A stretch of DNA of 64,000 nt from Desulfurivibrio alkaliphilus AHT 2. Lineage in GTDB: Bacteria; Desulfobacterota; Desulfobulbia; Desulfobulbales; Desulfurivibrionaceae. This document shows, piece by piece, positions 43,668 through 52,448 of this stretch. Numbering within the stretch: position 1 is the stretch's first letter; every line of letters starts with the position of its first letter. A program made the position numbers and the translations under genes. A model generated the notes under the pieces. The model was given only the letters and a program-made list of their open reading frames with translations, made no database searches and had not been told where the DNA came from. The stretch spans positions 2,733,742 to 2,797,741 of the forward strand of contig NC_014216.1 of the NCBI RefSeq assembly GCF_000092205.1, in the 5' to 3' direction.

Positions 43668-45368
43668 ATGCTTAAGACCAGAAAAAAATTGGGCGACATG
43701 CTGGTGGAATCCGGTCTGCTGACCGCCGACCAGCTCCAGCAGGTGTTGAGCGGTCAGCGCCGAAGCCAGTTGCGCCTGGGTGATTACCTGATCCAGCAGA
43801 ACATCGTGCCGGAAGAAGAGATCATCCGGGTGCTGGGCACCCAGCTGCATATCTCCCGCTACGATAGCGATAAAAACCCGGTTACCCCCGAAGCCGCCAA
43901 GATTCTGCCCCGGGACATGGCCATGAAGTACAAGGTGGCCCCTTTGGGCCAAGATGCCTTTGTGGTCCGCATCGCCATGGTGGACCCGCTGGACATCGCC
44001 GCCCTGGACGCGGTGGAAGGCCACACCGGCCTGGAAGTGGAGCCCCTGATCTGTGCCCAGTCCGAGTTTCCCCTGCTGATCAACGGCATCTACGGCTTCC
44101 ATTCGGCGGTCAGCGAGGTGCTGCGCGAGGTGGAAGGCGAGGTGGAGGTCGGCCCGGAAGAGCAGGAGAGCGACGCCGTGGCCCTGGGGGTGCTGCAGGA
44201 TATCGCCGGTGCCGCCCCGGTAATCCGCCTGGTCAACTCCATCCTCAGCCAGGCGGTGCAGGAGGGGGCCAGCGATATCCACATCAGCCCGGAAAAAAAC
44301 CGGGCCCAGGTGCGGCTGCGCATCGACGGCAAACTGCACGAGATCCCGCCGCCGCCCCGCAACCTGATTCCCGGTATCATCTCTCGGATCAAGGTGCTGG
44401 CCGGCATGGATATCGCCAATGTCCGCATTCCCCAGGACGGTCGCTTCAATATCAAGGTGGACAACAAAGAGATCAACATCCGCGCCTCCACCCTGCCCAC
44501 CATCTACGGGGAAAACCTGGTCCTGCGGCTGCTCTTTGTCAGCTCCGGGCCGCTGACCATGGACAACCTGGGGCTCTCCGGCGAGGATCATCGCAAGATC
44601 ATGCGGATGATCAAGCAGCCCTACGGCCTGGTGTTAAGCGTCGGCCCCACCGGCAGCGGTAAATCCAGCTCCCTGTGCGCTTTTCTGCTGGAAATCATGT
44701 CGCCGGAGATCAATATCGTCACCCTGGAAGACCCGGTGGAGTACCGCCTGGACGGGGTGCGCCAGGTGCAGCTCAACCGCAAGGCCGGCATGACCTTCGC
44801 CTCCGGGCTGCGCTCCATCCTGCGTCAGGACCCCGACGTGGTGCTGGTGGGGGAAACCCGGGATGCGGAAACGGCCCAGATCACCACCCAGGCGGCCCTT
44901 ACCGGTCACCTGGTGTTCACCACCCTGCACACCAACGACGCGGTGAGCACTATCTCCCGGCTGCAAAACATGGGCATCGAACCCTTCCTGGTGGCCTCCA
45001 GCCTGGTGGGGATCATCGCCCAGCGCCTGGTGCGCCGGCTCTGCCCGCAATGCGCCGAGCCCTACCAGCCGGCCCCGGAGATCCTGGAGTTCTGGGATCT
45101 CCATAACCGGGCCGGAACCCAGTTCAAAAAGCCGGTGGGCTGTTCGCTCTGCATGAACAGCGGCTACCGCGGCCGGGTGGGGATCTATGAAGTTCTGGTG
45201 GTGGACGGCGAGGTGCAGGAGATGATCCTGAACCACAAAAGCAACGCCGAGATCGTCAGTCATTTGCGCGGCCAGGGCAAGCTGGTGCTGCTCAAGGAGG
45301 CCGCCGCCGACAAGATCGCCGCCGGGGTTACCTCCTTCGAGGAAGCCGCCCGCACGGTACTGACCTGA
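43668..45368 (+). CDS. mshE: MSHA pilus assembly ATPase MshE
   Basis: 566 residues. It is a GspE/PilB-type ATPase that drives pilin polymerisation from the inner membrane. An N-terminal MshEN-type domain (1-150, with LGDYLIQQNIVPEEEI) precedes the ATPase core, where Walker A is GPTGSGKSS near residue 325 and the Walker B region is RQDPDVVLVGETRDAETA. A zinc-binding four-cysteine motif (CPQC and CSLC) lies near residues 460-505. The N-terminal MshE domain of this family binds c-di-GMP. The two HD-GYP genes in this window could in principle affect it. Confidence 0.94.
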   Translation: MLKTRKKLGDMLVESGLLTADQLQQVLSGQRRSQLRLGDYLIQQNIVPEEEIIRVLGTQLHISRYDSDKNPVTPEAAKILPRDMAMKYKVAPLGQDAFVVRIAMVDPLDIAALDAVEGHTGLEVEPLICAQSEFPLLINGIYGFHSAVSEVLREVEGEVEVGPEEQESDAVALGVLQDIAGAAPVIRLVNSILSQAVQEGASDIHISPEKNRAQVRLRIDGKLHEIPPPPRNLIPGIISRIKVLAGMDIANVRIPQDGRFNIKVDNKEINIRASTLPTIYGENLVLRLLFVSSGPLTMDNLGLSGEDHRKIMRMIKQPYGLVLSVGPTGSGKSSSLCAFLLEIMSPEINIVTLEDPVEYRLDGVRQVQLNRKAGMTFASGLRSILRQDPDVVLVGETRDAETAQITTQAALTGHLVFTTLHTNDAVSTISRLQNMGIEPFLVASSLVGIIAQRLVRRLCPQCAEPYQPAPEILEFWDLHNRAGTQFKKPVGCSLCMNSGYRGRVGIYEVLVVDGEVQEMILNHKSNAEIVSHLRGQGKLVLLKEAAADKIAAGVTSFEEAARTVLT

Positions 45369-45442
45369 GATGAAAGCGATGGTGCAGGGGCAGTCGAGAT
45401 ATCGACCGAGGGTTCTGCCAAGAGTTCTGCAGCGAGTTTTTC

Positions 45443-46657
45443 ATGGCTAAATTCGATTACCAGGCCACCACCGAGAGCGGCCGCCGCCTGGCCGGCACCA
45501 TCGAGGCCGCCTCCCCGGATGAGGCCACCGAACTGCTCTGGGCCCAGGGCATGGCCCCGGAAAAGGTGACCCGGGCCAAGGAAAGTGACACTTCCAGCTT
45601 GCTGGACTTGCTGCTGGCCGGCAAGCCGGTAAAGCCCCAGGACGTGGTGCTGTTCACCAAGCAGTTGCGAACCCTGCTGAAAGCCGGGGTGGCCATCACC
45701 CGTTCCTTAGAGATTCTACAGGATCAGAGCGAGCACCCCCAGATCAAGCGCAGCCTGGAACGGATGGTGACCGATATCGAGGAAGGCGCCACCTTGGAGG
45801 CGGCCTTCCGCCGGCACCCTAAAATCTTTTCCAAGCTCTACTGCAGCATGATCCGGGCCGGCGAGGCCAGCGGCTCGCTGCCCGAGGTGCTGGACCGGCT
45901 CAGTTACATCCTGGAGCACGAAAACAAGGTTAAAAACGATATCAACACCGCCCTGGCCTATCCCAAGATCGTCAGCCTGGCCCTGCTCGGGGCCTTTCTC
46001 TTTCTGCTGACCATGGTGATTCCCCAGTTTGTCTCCACTTTCGACCGGGCCGGGATTGAGCTGCCCCTGCCCACGGTACTCAGCATTGCCATGTACCGGC
46101 TGCTCACCGAGCACTGGTTGGTGCTGCTGGTAGTTCTGGCGGCGGGTTTTTTCGGGCTGCGGGCGTACTTTAATTCGGCGGCGGGCTATGTGGTCAAGGG
46201 GCACCTGCTGTTGCGCCTGCCCATTGTCGGCCCGCTCTTTTTGCGCAGCGCCATGTCCCGTTTTTCCAGCATCTTTGCCATTCTGCTGGCCAGCGGGGTA
46301 ACGGTGATGGAGTCGCTGGCCATTATCTCCGAGGTCATCGGCAACGGTGCCATCTCCCGGGAGTTTGAAAAGCTCAAGGCCAAGATCGAAGAGGGGCGGG
46401 GAATCGGCGGCCCCCTGCGGCAGGCCCGCTATTTCCCGCCGCTGGTGATCAACATGGTGGAAATCGGCGAGGAATCCGGCTCGCTGGATGAAATGCTGCA
46501 GGCGGTGGCTAACCACTACGACTCCGAGGTGGAGTACGCGGTCAAACGCCTCTCCGATGCCCTGGGCCCCATCCTGGTGGTGGGCCTGGCGGCGGTGGTG
46601 GGCTTTTTCGCCCTGGCCATCTTCATGCCCATGTGGGATCTAACCCAGATGGTGTAA
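45443..46657 (+). CDS. mshG: MSHA inner-membrane platform protein MshG
   Basis: 404 residues, a GspF/PilC-type platform protein with two repeats of the T2SSF domain (about 70-190 and 270-395). Blocks include FTKQLRTLLKAGVAITRSLEIL, FSKLYCSMIRAGEASGSLPEVL, FSSIFAILLASGVTVMESLAII and a C-terminal GEESGSLDEMLQAVANHYDSEVE. Three membrane helices are visible. It lies 74 bases after mshE. Confidence 0.95.
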   Translation: MAKFDYQATTESGRRLAGTIEAASPDEATELLWAQGMAPEKVTRAKESDTSSLLDLLLAGKPVKPQDVVLFTKQLRTLLKAGVAITRSLEILQDQSEHPQIKRSLERMVTDIEEGATLEAAFRRHPKIFSKLYCSMIRAGEASGSLPEVLDRLSYILEHENKVKNDINTALAYPKIVSLALLGAFLFLLTMVIPQFVSTFDRAGIELPLPTVLSIAMYRLLTEHWLVLLVVLAAGFFGLRAYFNSAAGYVVKGHLLLRLPIVGPLFLRSAMSRFSSIFAILLASGVTVMESLAIISEVIGNGAISREFEKLKAKIEEGRGIGGPLRQARYFPPLVINMVEIGEESGSLDEMLQAVANHYDSEVEYAVKRLSDALGPILVVGLAAVVGFFALAIFMPMWDLTQMV

Positions 46658-46670
46658 CACCCTAAAAAAC

Positions 46671-46699
46671 TTGGCTTAGTCACCGATAGCTGGTATCAT
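46671..46699 (+). promoter_or_regulatory. Putative sigma-70-type promoter of mshA
   Basis: TTGGCT (46671-46676), a 17-base spacer and TATCAT (46694-46699) match the consensus at 4 of 6 and 5 of 6 positions. The leader to the ATG at 46794 holds a short hairpin (GCCCC and GGGGC near 46739-46752). A separate promoter would suit an abundantly made major pilin. Confidence 0.5.
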
Positions 46700-47077
46700 G
46701 AAAAAAGTAACTTATATTAACAAATGAAAACAGTTTGGCCCCGCTTGGGGGCAGACACGGGAAGGTAGAATCAATTAGACAGGAGGCGAAAAGATGGCAC
46801 AGAGAAAGTTAACCCGCTCCCAGGGAGGTTTTACCCTCATTGAAATCATCGCCGTGCTGGTGATCTTGGGCATTCTAGCCGCGGTGGCGATACCGCGGTT
46901 TATTGATTTGCAGAGTGAATCACAAGAAAAAGCGGTGGAGGCTGCTTTAGGGGCAGCTAGTTCTAACGTGACCATGAGTTACGCACGGTTTCTGCTTGTC
47001 AATTCTGCTGCTCCTACGGGTATAGATGGAAATGCCTGGACTGGTGCGGCTGGGACTACTAATCAGACAATTGAAAC

Positions 47078-48923
47078 CAGTCGTTCCCGATTTGGCCGCC
47101 TGCCCAACAACTTGATGCCACTGGCAGCCGGTTTCACATTTTTTCGGTGGTTATTCAGGGCTGATAGCACCCAATCGCCACTGTTATTGGCCGAGCTGGC
47201 CGAAATATAGTCGATTTGGCCGTTTTTTGGCAACAGCACTCCGCTGCAGCCGTCGGCAGTGTCCGACAGACGTTCTGATCTTTGACAAAATATTCCCCCG
47301 GCCGGGTGGCCGGTGCCGGTCATTCCAACTGCGGCAGGGGTTTGCCCCGGCCGACGATGTGGAGCAGGATCGCCTCCATGGACGGGCAATCCAGCAGTTC
47401 AAAACGGTTTCTGATCCCCGACCAGAGTCGCCGTTTACGTTTACGGAAAACCAGCGCCTCCCTGAACAGCGGACAACAGAGCTGCTGAACCTGGTCCACC
47501 AGAAAGGCCAGTACCGTGAGGTGAACGAAGACGGCGGAAAGGTGCTTTTGCCCCAGGCCGTAGTTGTGCTCCAGGTTGTAGCCCTGGTTCTTGAGGGTGT
47601 TGAAGGTCTCGTTTTCAATCCGCCACCTGGCCCGGCCAGCCCGCATGATCTGGTAGACGTTGGCGGCGGTGATTTCCAGGTCGGTGACCCAACTGAAGCG
47701 GATGACCTTGCCCTTGCCGTCAAGCTGCCAGTACTCCAGCAGGTTTACCCGAACCTCCGGATTAGACTTGTTGAGCGCCAGATCGTTAACGAAACGGTAG
47801 GTGTGGAGAATATCCGGCTGCTGCTCGTCGGCCCGGGATAACTCCACCGCCTGGCCAGCCCTGAGTGCCTCATCCATCTGTTCGAAGAGATGACCATGAT
47901 CTCCCGGCTTGGCCCCCAGGATGAAGTGGTGACCATCCTGACGCAGATCCTCGATATGGGGTGCGTTGGAGCTGAGACCATCTTCGATCACCACGCACTT
48001 AAGGTGGGGATGCTCCCGCCGGAACTCGGTCAAAAATCGCCGGGCGGCCTTGCGCTCGCAGTCCTGCTTCTTGCTGCCATCCTGCTGGACGATCATCTCC
48101 GGACAAAGCGGAATCACTTCCCGCTGCTCGGGATGAACAATGGCCGCCCCCAGCATCTGCTGGTAGTATTCCACCTGCCCGTTGCGCTTGCGCTTCTTCA
48201 GGCAGTATGGCGAGCCGACCTTCTCCGAGGAGTAGATGCCGGTGCCGTCCAGGGCCAGCAGATAGTGGCCGTCTAGCCAAGTCATCTTTTCCAGCACCTT
48301 GCCTCGTTGAAGCTGGCGGAAGATGCTGCGGAACGGCCGCCGCAGATGCCGGGGGTCCACCTCATCGCAGATGGTTCGCATCTGGCTGTCGCTGGGGATA
48401 TCGTTTACTTTGTACACTCCGTGCAGGCAGGTGGGGTCTTCCCGCCACTCATCCTCGAAGGCCAGCAGGGAGGGATGCTTGAGGGAGAACATGGCAAAGC
48501 CGCTGGTCAGCGCGTCCACCAGGGAGATACTGGCGTTGGCGGCCCGGTGGTCGGCGATCTTGCCGAAATCCTCCCGAATAGTGGTGATGAGGGCGTCGAA
48601 GTTCAAGTGCTTGCGCTGGCTGATTTTATCTTGACGACGGCTGGCGAGTTGCTTTTGGCGAATGAGTTGGTGGACATTCATGGCGATCTCCTTGTAGGTT
48701 GTTGATTTTCCTACAAAAATCGCATCCACCCTCTCAAGGATTTGTCAAGCTGAAAATCGCCTCCGGCGTAAATTTATCATTTTGTTTTATCGTTGTTATT
48801 GCTTATGGCCGTATCCGGCAAACACTACTTGCCAGACGCATCATGCCATGGTTAAAAAGTTTACGAAAGACAGAAAATTGTATAACGTGAAATCAATGAG
48901 TTATATTAAGTTGGGAACTGCTG
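47078..48923 (-). mobile_element. 1846-bp insertion sequence inside mshA
   Basis: The ends CAGTCGTTCCCGATTT (left) and CAGCAGTTCCCAACTT (right, complemented) form imperfect inverted repeats matching at 12 of 16 positions. The target duplication is AATTGAAAC, at 47069-47077 and 48924-48932. One transposase gene lies on the minus strand, opposite to mshA. The family was not identified with certainty; a 9-bp duplication and a DDE enzyme are compatible with IS4-like elements. Confidence 0.92.
47320..48681 (-). CDS. DDE transposase of the mshA insertion sequence
   Basis: 453 residues with no internal stop. Candidate catalytic residues are the Asp in YLLALDGTGIYSSEK, the Asp in CVVIEDGLSSNAP and the Glu in ARWRIENETFNTLKNQGYNLEH. 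The last is a motif seen in several IS4/IS1380-like transposases. The ATG at 48681 is preferred because AAGGAGAT lies six bases before it; the frame remains open to 48729. It is unrelated to the transposase at 18693. Confidence 0.9.
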   Translation of the reverse strand: MNVHQLIRQKQLASRRQDKISQRKHLNFDALITTIREDFGKIADHRAANASISLVDALTSGFAMFSLKHPSLLAFEDEWREDPTCLHGVYKVNDIPSDSQMRTICDEVDPRHLRRPFRSIFRQLQRGKVLEKMTWLDGHYLLALDGTGIYSSEKVGSPYCLKKRKRNGQVEYYQQMLGAAIVHPEQREVIPLCPEMIVQQDGSKKQDCERKAARRFLTEFRREHPHLKCVVIEDGLSSNAPHIEDLRQDGHHFILGAKPGDHGHLFEQMDEALRAGQAVELSRADEQQPDILHTYRFVNDLALNKSNPEVRVNLLEYWQLDGKGKVIRFSWVTDLEITAANVYQIMRAGRARWRIENETFNTLKNQGYNLEHNYGLGQKHLSAVFVHLTVLAFLVDQVQQLCCPLFREALVFRKRKRRLWSGIRNRFELLDCPSMEAILLHIVGRGKPLPQLE

Positions 48924-49195
48924 AATTGAAACAGATTTAGGCGATTTTACCGCATCCTACTCGTATGAAGATGGAGAAGTAACTATAGAGATTACAGGTG
49001 GTCCTGATTGGTTTGATGCTTATACAGGGGAAGATGAAAAGACATTCACAGTGCAATAAAGGCTGGTTGAGGTCAACTCTTGTAATGCAACACCTCTGAT
49101 CTGAGGAACAAAGGGGGACGTACATAAAATTATAAGTTTCCCAACCTGACCCTGACCTTTTCAGTGAACGGTCAAGAGCGTCAAACACGACATCG

Positions 49196-49266
49196 AAGCC
49201 CCAACTCCGGTTGCATTCTGCACTGGAGTTGGGGCTTTGACGTGCAAAAGGGGTCTGACCCCTTTT
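49196..49266. repeat. Two adjacent hairpins downstream of mshA
   Basis: A 13-bp stem (AAGCCCCAACTCC at 49196-49208 with GGAGTTGGGGCTT at 49225-49237) is followed by the palindrome AAAAGGGGTCTGACCCCTTT (49246-49266). The first could end transcription of the pilus operon. The second is a GGGGTCTGACCCC type found in many genomes as a dispersed palindrome. The remaining bases between mshA and 49328 show no gene. Confidence 0.65.
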
Positions 49267-49327
49267 CTGTTTCCCGCCAGGGGAAAGCATCCGCTGTTTT
49301 CCGGGCGGCAAAAAAGGGGGCCAGGCC

Positions 49328-50032
49328 ATGCGTGTTTGGGATATTCACCCCGGTTACCTGAACCGGCAAAGCCTGTTGGGTGAACACCGGGAGTTGCACG
49401 GTATTGTGGCCATTATCAGCCAAGGCAAAAAGGGCTACGCCAACCATCCGGAAACCAGGCGCTGGCAGAGTTACGGCTGGGCGCTGCAGCAACGGCACCG
49501 CCTGTTGGCCTGCGAGATGGCCCTGCGCGGCTTCACCGATCGCAGCCCGGTTGCATTGACCGGCAGTGAAGGCAACTGGCCGGCCGTTTACCTGGATGAG
49601 CCGGCCGCCCAGTATCGGCTGCTGGGCCAAAAATACCAGCATAAGGAGCAGGGCCGGATTCCACTGCCCCGCAACAGCCAGCAACTCTGGGCCCAGCACA
49701 AGTATTCGGTGCTGGCCCGCGACCCAGGGCTGTACCAAAAGATCGGCGCCAGCCTGGCCCGCCCGGGCAACCGGGGCTTCGCCCCGCTGGCCCGGCTGCT
49801 GGCCGAAACCCTGCGCTTGCCCCCCAGCCCCGGCGGCATCGGCAATGCGGCACAACACCTCTGGGGCTACGTCTCCGGCCCGGACTGCGGTGGCAAGCCC
49901 CCGGAGCTCGCCTCCTGGTCGCCGGCCGAACTGCTCCGGGAAACCCAGCAAAGAACCATGGCCAACCAGGTAACTTACCTCCTCCACTCCACCGCCCTGA
50001 GCGACCTGGCAGCCTGGCCGGATAGCCCTTGA
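49328..50032 (+). CDS. Pyrimidine dimer DNA glycosylase / endonuclease V-like protein
   Basis: 234 residues. The N-terminus MRVWDIHPGYLNRQSLLGEH followed by RELHGIVAII and GKKGYANHPETRRW resembles the PF03013 family, whose T4 member excises UV photoproducts. The protein is much longer than T4 endonuclease V (138 residues), and the C-terminal 100 residues have no counterpart I recognise. The T4 catalytic Thr2 is not conserved (Arg2 here), so activity on dimers is uncertain. The gene lies inside the pilus region but is not obviously part of it. Confidence 0.65.
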   Translation: MRVWDIHPGYLNRQSLLGEHRELHGIVAIISQGKKGYANHPETRRWQSYGWALQQRHRLLACEMALRGFTDRSPVALTGSEGNWPAVYLDEPAAQYRLLGQKYQHKEQGRIPLPRNSQQLWAQHKYSVLARDPGLYQKIGASLARPGNRGFAPLARLLAETLRLPPSPGGIGNAAQHLWGYVSGPDCGGKPPELASWSPAELLRETQQRTMANQVTYLLHSTALSDLAAWPDSP

Positions 50033-50160
50033 ATTTGTCCTGCCGATCTACAGCATCGGCGGTGCGCTTTTGGATGAAAACGGTTGACGCCCCGGTGATT
50101 TTGCCTTAAATCCTTAGGCTGTTCTGGTGGTTTTTCCCTTTTGTCTGCAAGGCGAGTTTT

Positions 50161-50640
50161 ATGGCTAAAGAAACTTTTATGAGCAAGTGGGGCCTGGTGA
50201 TCAGGCAGTTTGTGGCCATTGCGATCCTGCTGGGTTTGCTGACGGCGGTGGTGGTGAGCCGGATGGAAGGCGGCGGGCCCGAGTATAACGCGCAGGTGGC
50301 CGAGCTGAAAAGTCACCTGCGCCATGCCAAGCAGCGGGCCGAGGAGGCCGCTGTAACCGGAGATTACCAGTTCTGGGGGATCAAAAGAAACGGGAGCAGC
50401 TACCAGTTGGTGGTCATCGATGCCGAAGGCAACCGGTTCCACCGGCTGCTGCCGGGGCAGGAGCGGATTTACATAGAGGCCGACCGGCTGAACTTTGTCG
50501 ATGCCTTCCGGGTGGTTTATTTCGATGACCAGGGCCGCCCCCATGTGGGCGAACCGCCGCGCCCGGCCACCCGCGACGTGGCGATCACCACCGGTTACCG
50601 GCCGGTTAGGGTGATTAGCAACACCGGGGTTATTCCCTAA
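50161..50640 (+). CDS. Pilin-like protein without the prepilin cleavage motif (MshC paralogue)
   Basis: 159 residues, homologous to the minor pilin at 34666: both have a hydrophobic N-terminal stem ending AVxVSR, then LKxHLRHA, a WGI/WGV strand, GSSYxL, an FDxxGRP motif and a TGxIP end. The stem here (GLVIRQFVAIAILLGLLTAV) lacks GFTLxE; Gln stands where the +5 Glu should be, so peptidase processing and normal assembly are unlikely. It may be an anchored regulator, a plug or a decaying pilin. It has a plausible ribosome site and no stop, and its last bases overlap the next gene's end. Confidence 0.75.
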   Translation: MAKETFMSKWGLVIRQFVAIAILLGLLTAVVVSRMEGGGPEYNAQVAELKSHLRHAKQRAEEAAVTGDYQFWGIKRNGSSYQLVVIDAEGNRFHRLLPGQERIYIEADRLNFVDAFRVVYFDDQGRPHVGEPPRPATRDVAITTGYRPVRVISNTGVIP

Positions 50641-51154
50641 CCTGGCGTACCAGCAGTTCCCGTACCGCCGCCCGGCCATCCAGGCCCTCCGCCTCCAGCC
50701 AGTAATTATGGCGCCCTGCCAGCCAGTAGTAATGTTCCCGCCCCTGGCCATGCACCCGGATCACCTGCCGGCCGTCAAGCAGCAACTCATGCCGGTCGCT
50801 GAAAAACGGGGTGTCGGGCATGCGCCGATCCATTTCCCGATATAGAAAAAGAGCCTCTTCCTCGGAAGGGGAAATCCCCAGCCAGACCACCAGCTTGCGG
50901 CCCGGTTCGCCATAGCTTACCTGGTAGGCCTCGGTAAAACCGATGGCTGTGCCGTGCAGGCGGCCCAGGCGCCGTTGGGCCGCCGGGCCGCTGATCAGCT
51001 CGGTTTGCTCCAGCCCGGCCAACTGTTGCGGCAGGGGGGGCGGCTCGGCTGCCCGCTGGTGAGGGTAGAAAATAAACCAGGCCATAACGGCCAGTGCCCC
51101 CAGGGCAAAGAGATAAAAAAAGCGGCGAGTGTCGGTGCTGGTTGGAGTTGGCAT
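50630..51154 (-). CDS. Hypothetical protein with N-terminal membrane anchor
   Basis: 174 residues: a short Thr-rich start, one hydrophobic helix (about 12-29, FFYLFALGALAVMAWFIFY), a Pro-rich linker and a soluble domain of about 120 residues. That domain contains AIGFTEAYQVSYGEPGRKLVVWLGIS and VIRVHGQGREHYYWLAGRHNYWLEA, a pattern seen in proteins that weigh a charge or redox partner, but I cannot name it. Its 3' end overlaps the pilin-like gene by 11 bases on the opposite strand. Confidence 0.55.
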   Translation of the reverse strand: MPTPTSTDTRRFFYLFALGALAVMAWFIFYPHQRAAEPPPLPQQLAGLEQTELISGPAAQRRLGRLHGTAIGFTEAYQVSYGEPGRKLVVWLGISPSEEEALFLYREMDRRMPDTPFFSDRHELLLDGRQVIRVHGQGREHYYWLAGRHNYWLEAEGLDGRAAVRELLVRQVRE

Positions 51155-51162
51155 GATTAAGT

Positions 51163-51215
51163 CCGTAGGTAAGCTTGGCTGATCGCTCGAAGATGCGGTG
51201 CTGATGAGCGATCAC
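51163..51215. repeat. Rep1 half copy F
   Basis: This 53-base stretch matches the right half of Rep1 copy A (GTAAGCTTGGCTGATCGCTC, then a TGCGGTGCTG core and arm ATGAGCGATCACG). The left half is missing. It lies three bases after the stop of the HD-GYP gene, again directly behind a stop codon. Confidence 0.8.
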
Positions 51216-51218
51216 GTT

Positions 51219-52448
51219 TCAGGTAACTTCCAGGGCTTTAAGGGGGTTGATACCCCAGCGGGCCGGCAGCTCATGGCAGATGATCCGGTCGGCTCCTCCC
51301 TTGCCCGGTTTGGCCAGGTCAAGATCCCGGGGAAAAACCGCCCAGTCGCGGTTGGTATCATATACCAGGCGCACCACCGGCTGCAGCAGATTCTGGCCGG
51401 ATTCCACCACCACCGCCAGCATGCCGCTTTCCAGCCGCACCAGGGTGCCCGGCGGGAAAATGCCGATGCACTTGATGAAACGCTGGACCAGTTCGGCGTT
51501 AAAATGGCTGTGGCGCCAGCCGTAAAGCCGGCGCAGCACTTCGGCCTGTTCCATCCCCCGGTGGTAGCAGCGGTCGGCGCTGAGGGCGTCGAAAACATCG
51601 GCGATGGAGGCCATCTGGCCGCCCCGGCTGATGGCCTCGCCGTTCAACCCGTATGGGTAGCCGGTGCCGTCGAATCTTTCATGATGCTCCAGGGCGATCT
51701 TGGCCACCGGCAAGGAGATGGCTGCGGTGGCGGCTAAAATTCTGCGGGCCTTCAGGACATGCTCCTTGATCTGCCGGAACTCTTCCTCGCTGAGCTTTCC
51801 TGGTTTGTTGAGAATATGCGGGGGAACGGCCATTTTTCCCACATCGTGCAGCAGGCCGCCCAGCCCGATGGTGCGGGTGGTCTCCCGGTCGAAACCCAGC
51901 GAGTGGCAGAAGGCCAACAGCAGTACCCCGACGTTAACCGAATGCTCGAAAGTGTATTCGTCGGTGTTGCGCAGGCGCATCAGCAGCAGTAGGGCGTCCT
52001 TGTTGTGGCTGATGGAGGTGTCCAGGCCGCTGACGGCGGTCTCGGCCTCTTTCAGTTTTAGCTCTTTGCCCTCCCGCACCGAGCGCAGCAGATCCTTGGC
52101 CACGGTTTTGGCCTGGCGCCGGGCCTTTTCCGCCCGCACCAACTCCCGGCTCAACGGTACTTGCTTGCCAGCACCCATCTCCGGCAAGTCGGCCATGGGC
52201 AGCGGCCCGGGGGCAGGCGGTGGCTGAACGGGCGCCGGTTCGGGTGCGGGCCGGGCAGGGCGGGGGTGTTCTACTTCAACGTAGACATGGCGGACCCCCC
52301 AATTTTTCAGGCGCTCGATATCCGCCGCACTTTTAACTTTGCGCCGGTTGAAGAGAAAGGGGTGCTGCAGCCAGCCACAGTCGAAACGGCGGACATACAT
52401 GCCCGGCTGCAGATCGCTGACGGGGATTTTGACGATCATGGCCGCCAC
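51219..52448 (-). CDS. HD-GYP phosphodiesterase with DUF3391 domain
   Basis: 409 residues. The N-terminal DUF3391 domain (about 5-60, VSDLQPGMYVRRFDCGWLQH) is followed by a Pro-rich linker (65-95) and an HD-GYP domain (about 165-345) with HSVNVGVLLLAF, GGLLHDVGKMAVP and FDGTGYPYGLNGE. The HD pair and GYP motif are intact, so it may degrade c-di-GMP. It overlaps the upstream HTH gene by 13 bases, which places it in the MinD operon. Confidence 0.93.
   Translation of the reverse strand: MAAMIVKIPVSDLQPGMYVRRFDCGWLQHPFLFNRRKVKSAADIERLKNWGVRHVYVEVEHPRPARPAPEPAPVQPPPAPGPLPMADLPEMGAGKQVPLSRELVRAEKARRQAKTVAKDLLRSVREGKELKLKEAETAVSGLDTSISHNKDALLLLMRLRNTDEYTFEHSVNVGVLLLAFCHSLGFDRETTRTIGLGGLLHDVGKMAVPPHILNKPGKLSEEEFRQIKEHVLKARRILAATAAISLPVAKIALEHHERFDGTGYPYGLNGEAISRGGQMASIADVFDALSADRCYHRGMEQAEVLRRLYGWRHSHFNAELVQRFIKCIGIFPPGTLVRLESGMLAVVVESGQNLLQPVVRLVYDTNRDWAVFPRDLDLAKPGKGGADRIICHELPARWGINPLKALEVT

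Larger units (their letters stand above)
46794..49059 (+). pseudogene. mshA: Major MSHA pilin gene mshA, split by an insertion sequence
   Basis: The 5' part (46794-47078) encodes a prepilin of MshA type: leader RSQGG, cleavage site GGFTLIEIIAVLVILGILAA and AVAIPRFIDLQSESQEKAV. The frame then enters the IS and stops at 47210. The 3' part (48924-49059) encodes the C-terminus, beginning IETDLGDFTASYSYEDGEV and ending KTFTVQ with TAA. Removing the IS and one 9-bp duplication restores one open frame of 136 residues across the join, an ordinary MshA length. The pilin is therefore disrupted in this genome. A 133-residue hybrid with an IS-encoded tail could still be made. Confidence 0.93.

Noticed and set aside
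49246-49266. AAAAGGGGTCTGACCCC palindrome as a rho-independent terminator
   Set aside because: The stem is short with a tiny loop. It is better described as a dispersed palindrome, although it could help end transcription together with the hairpin before it.
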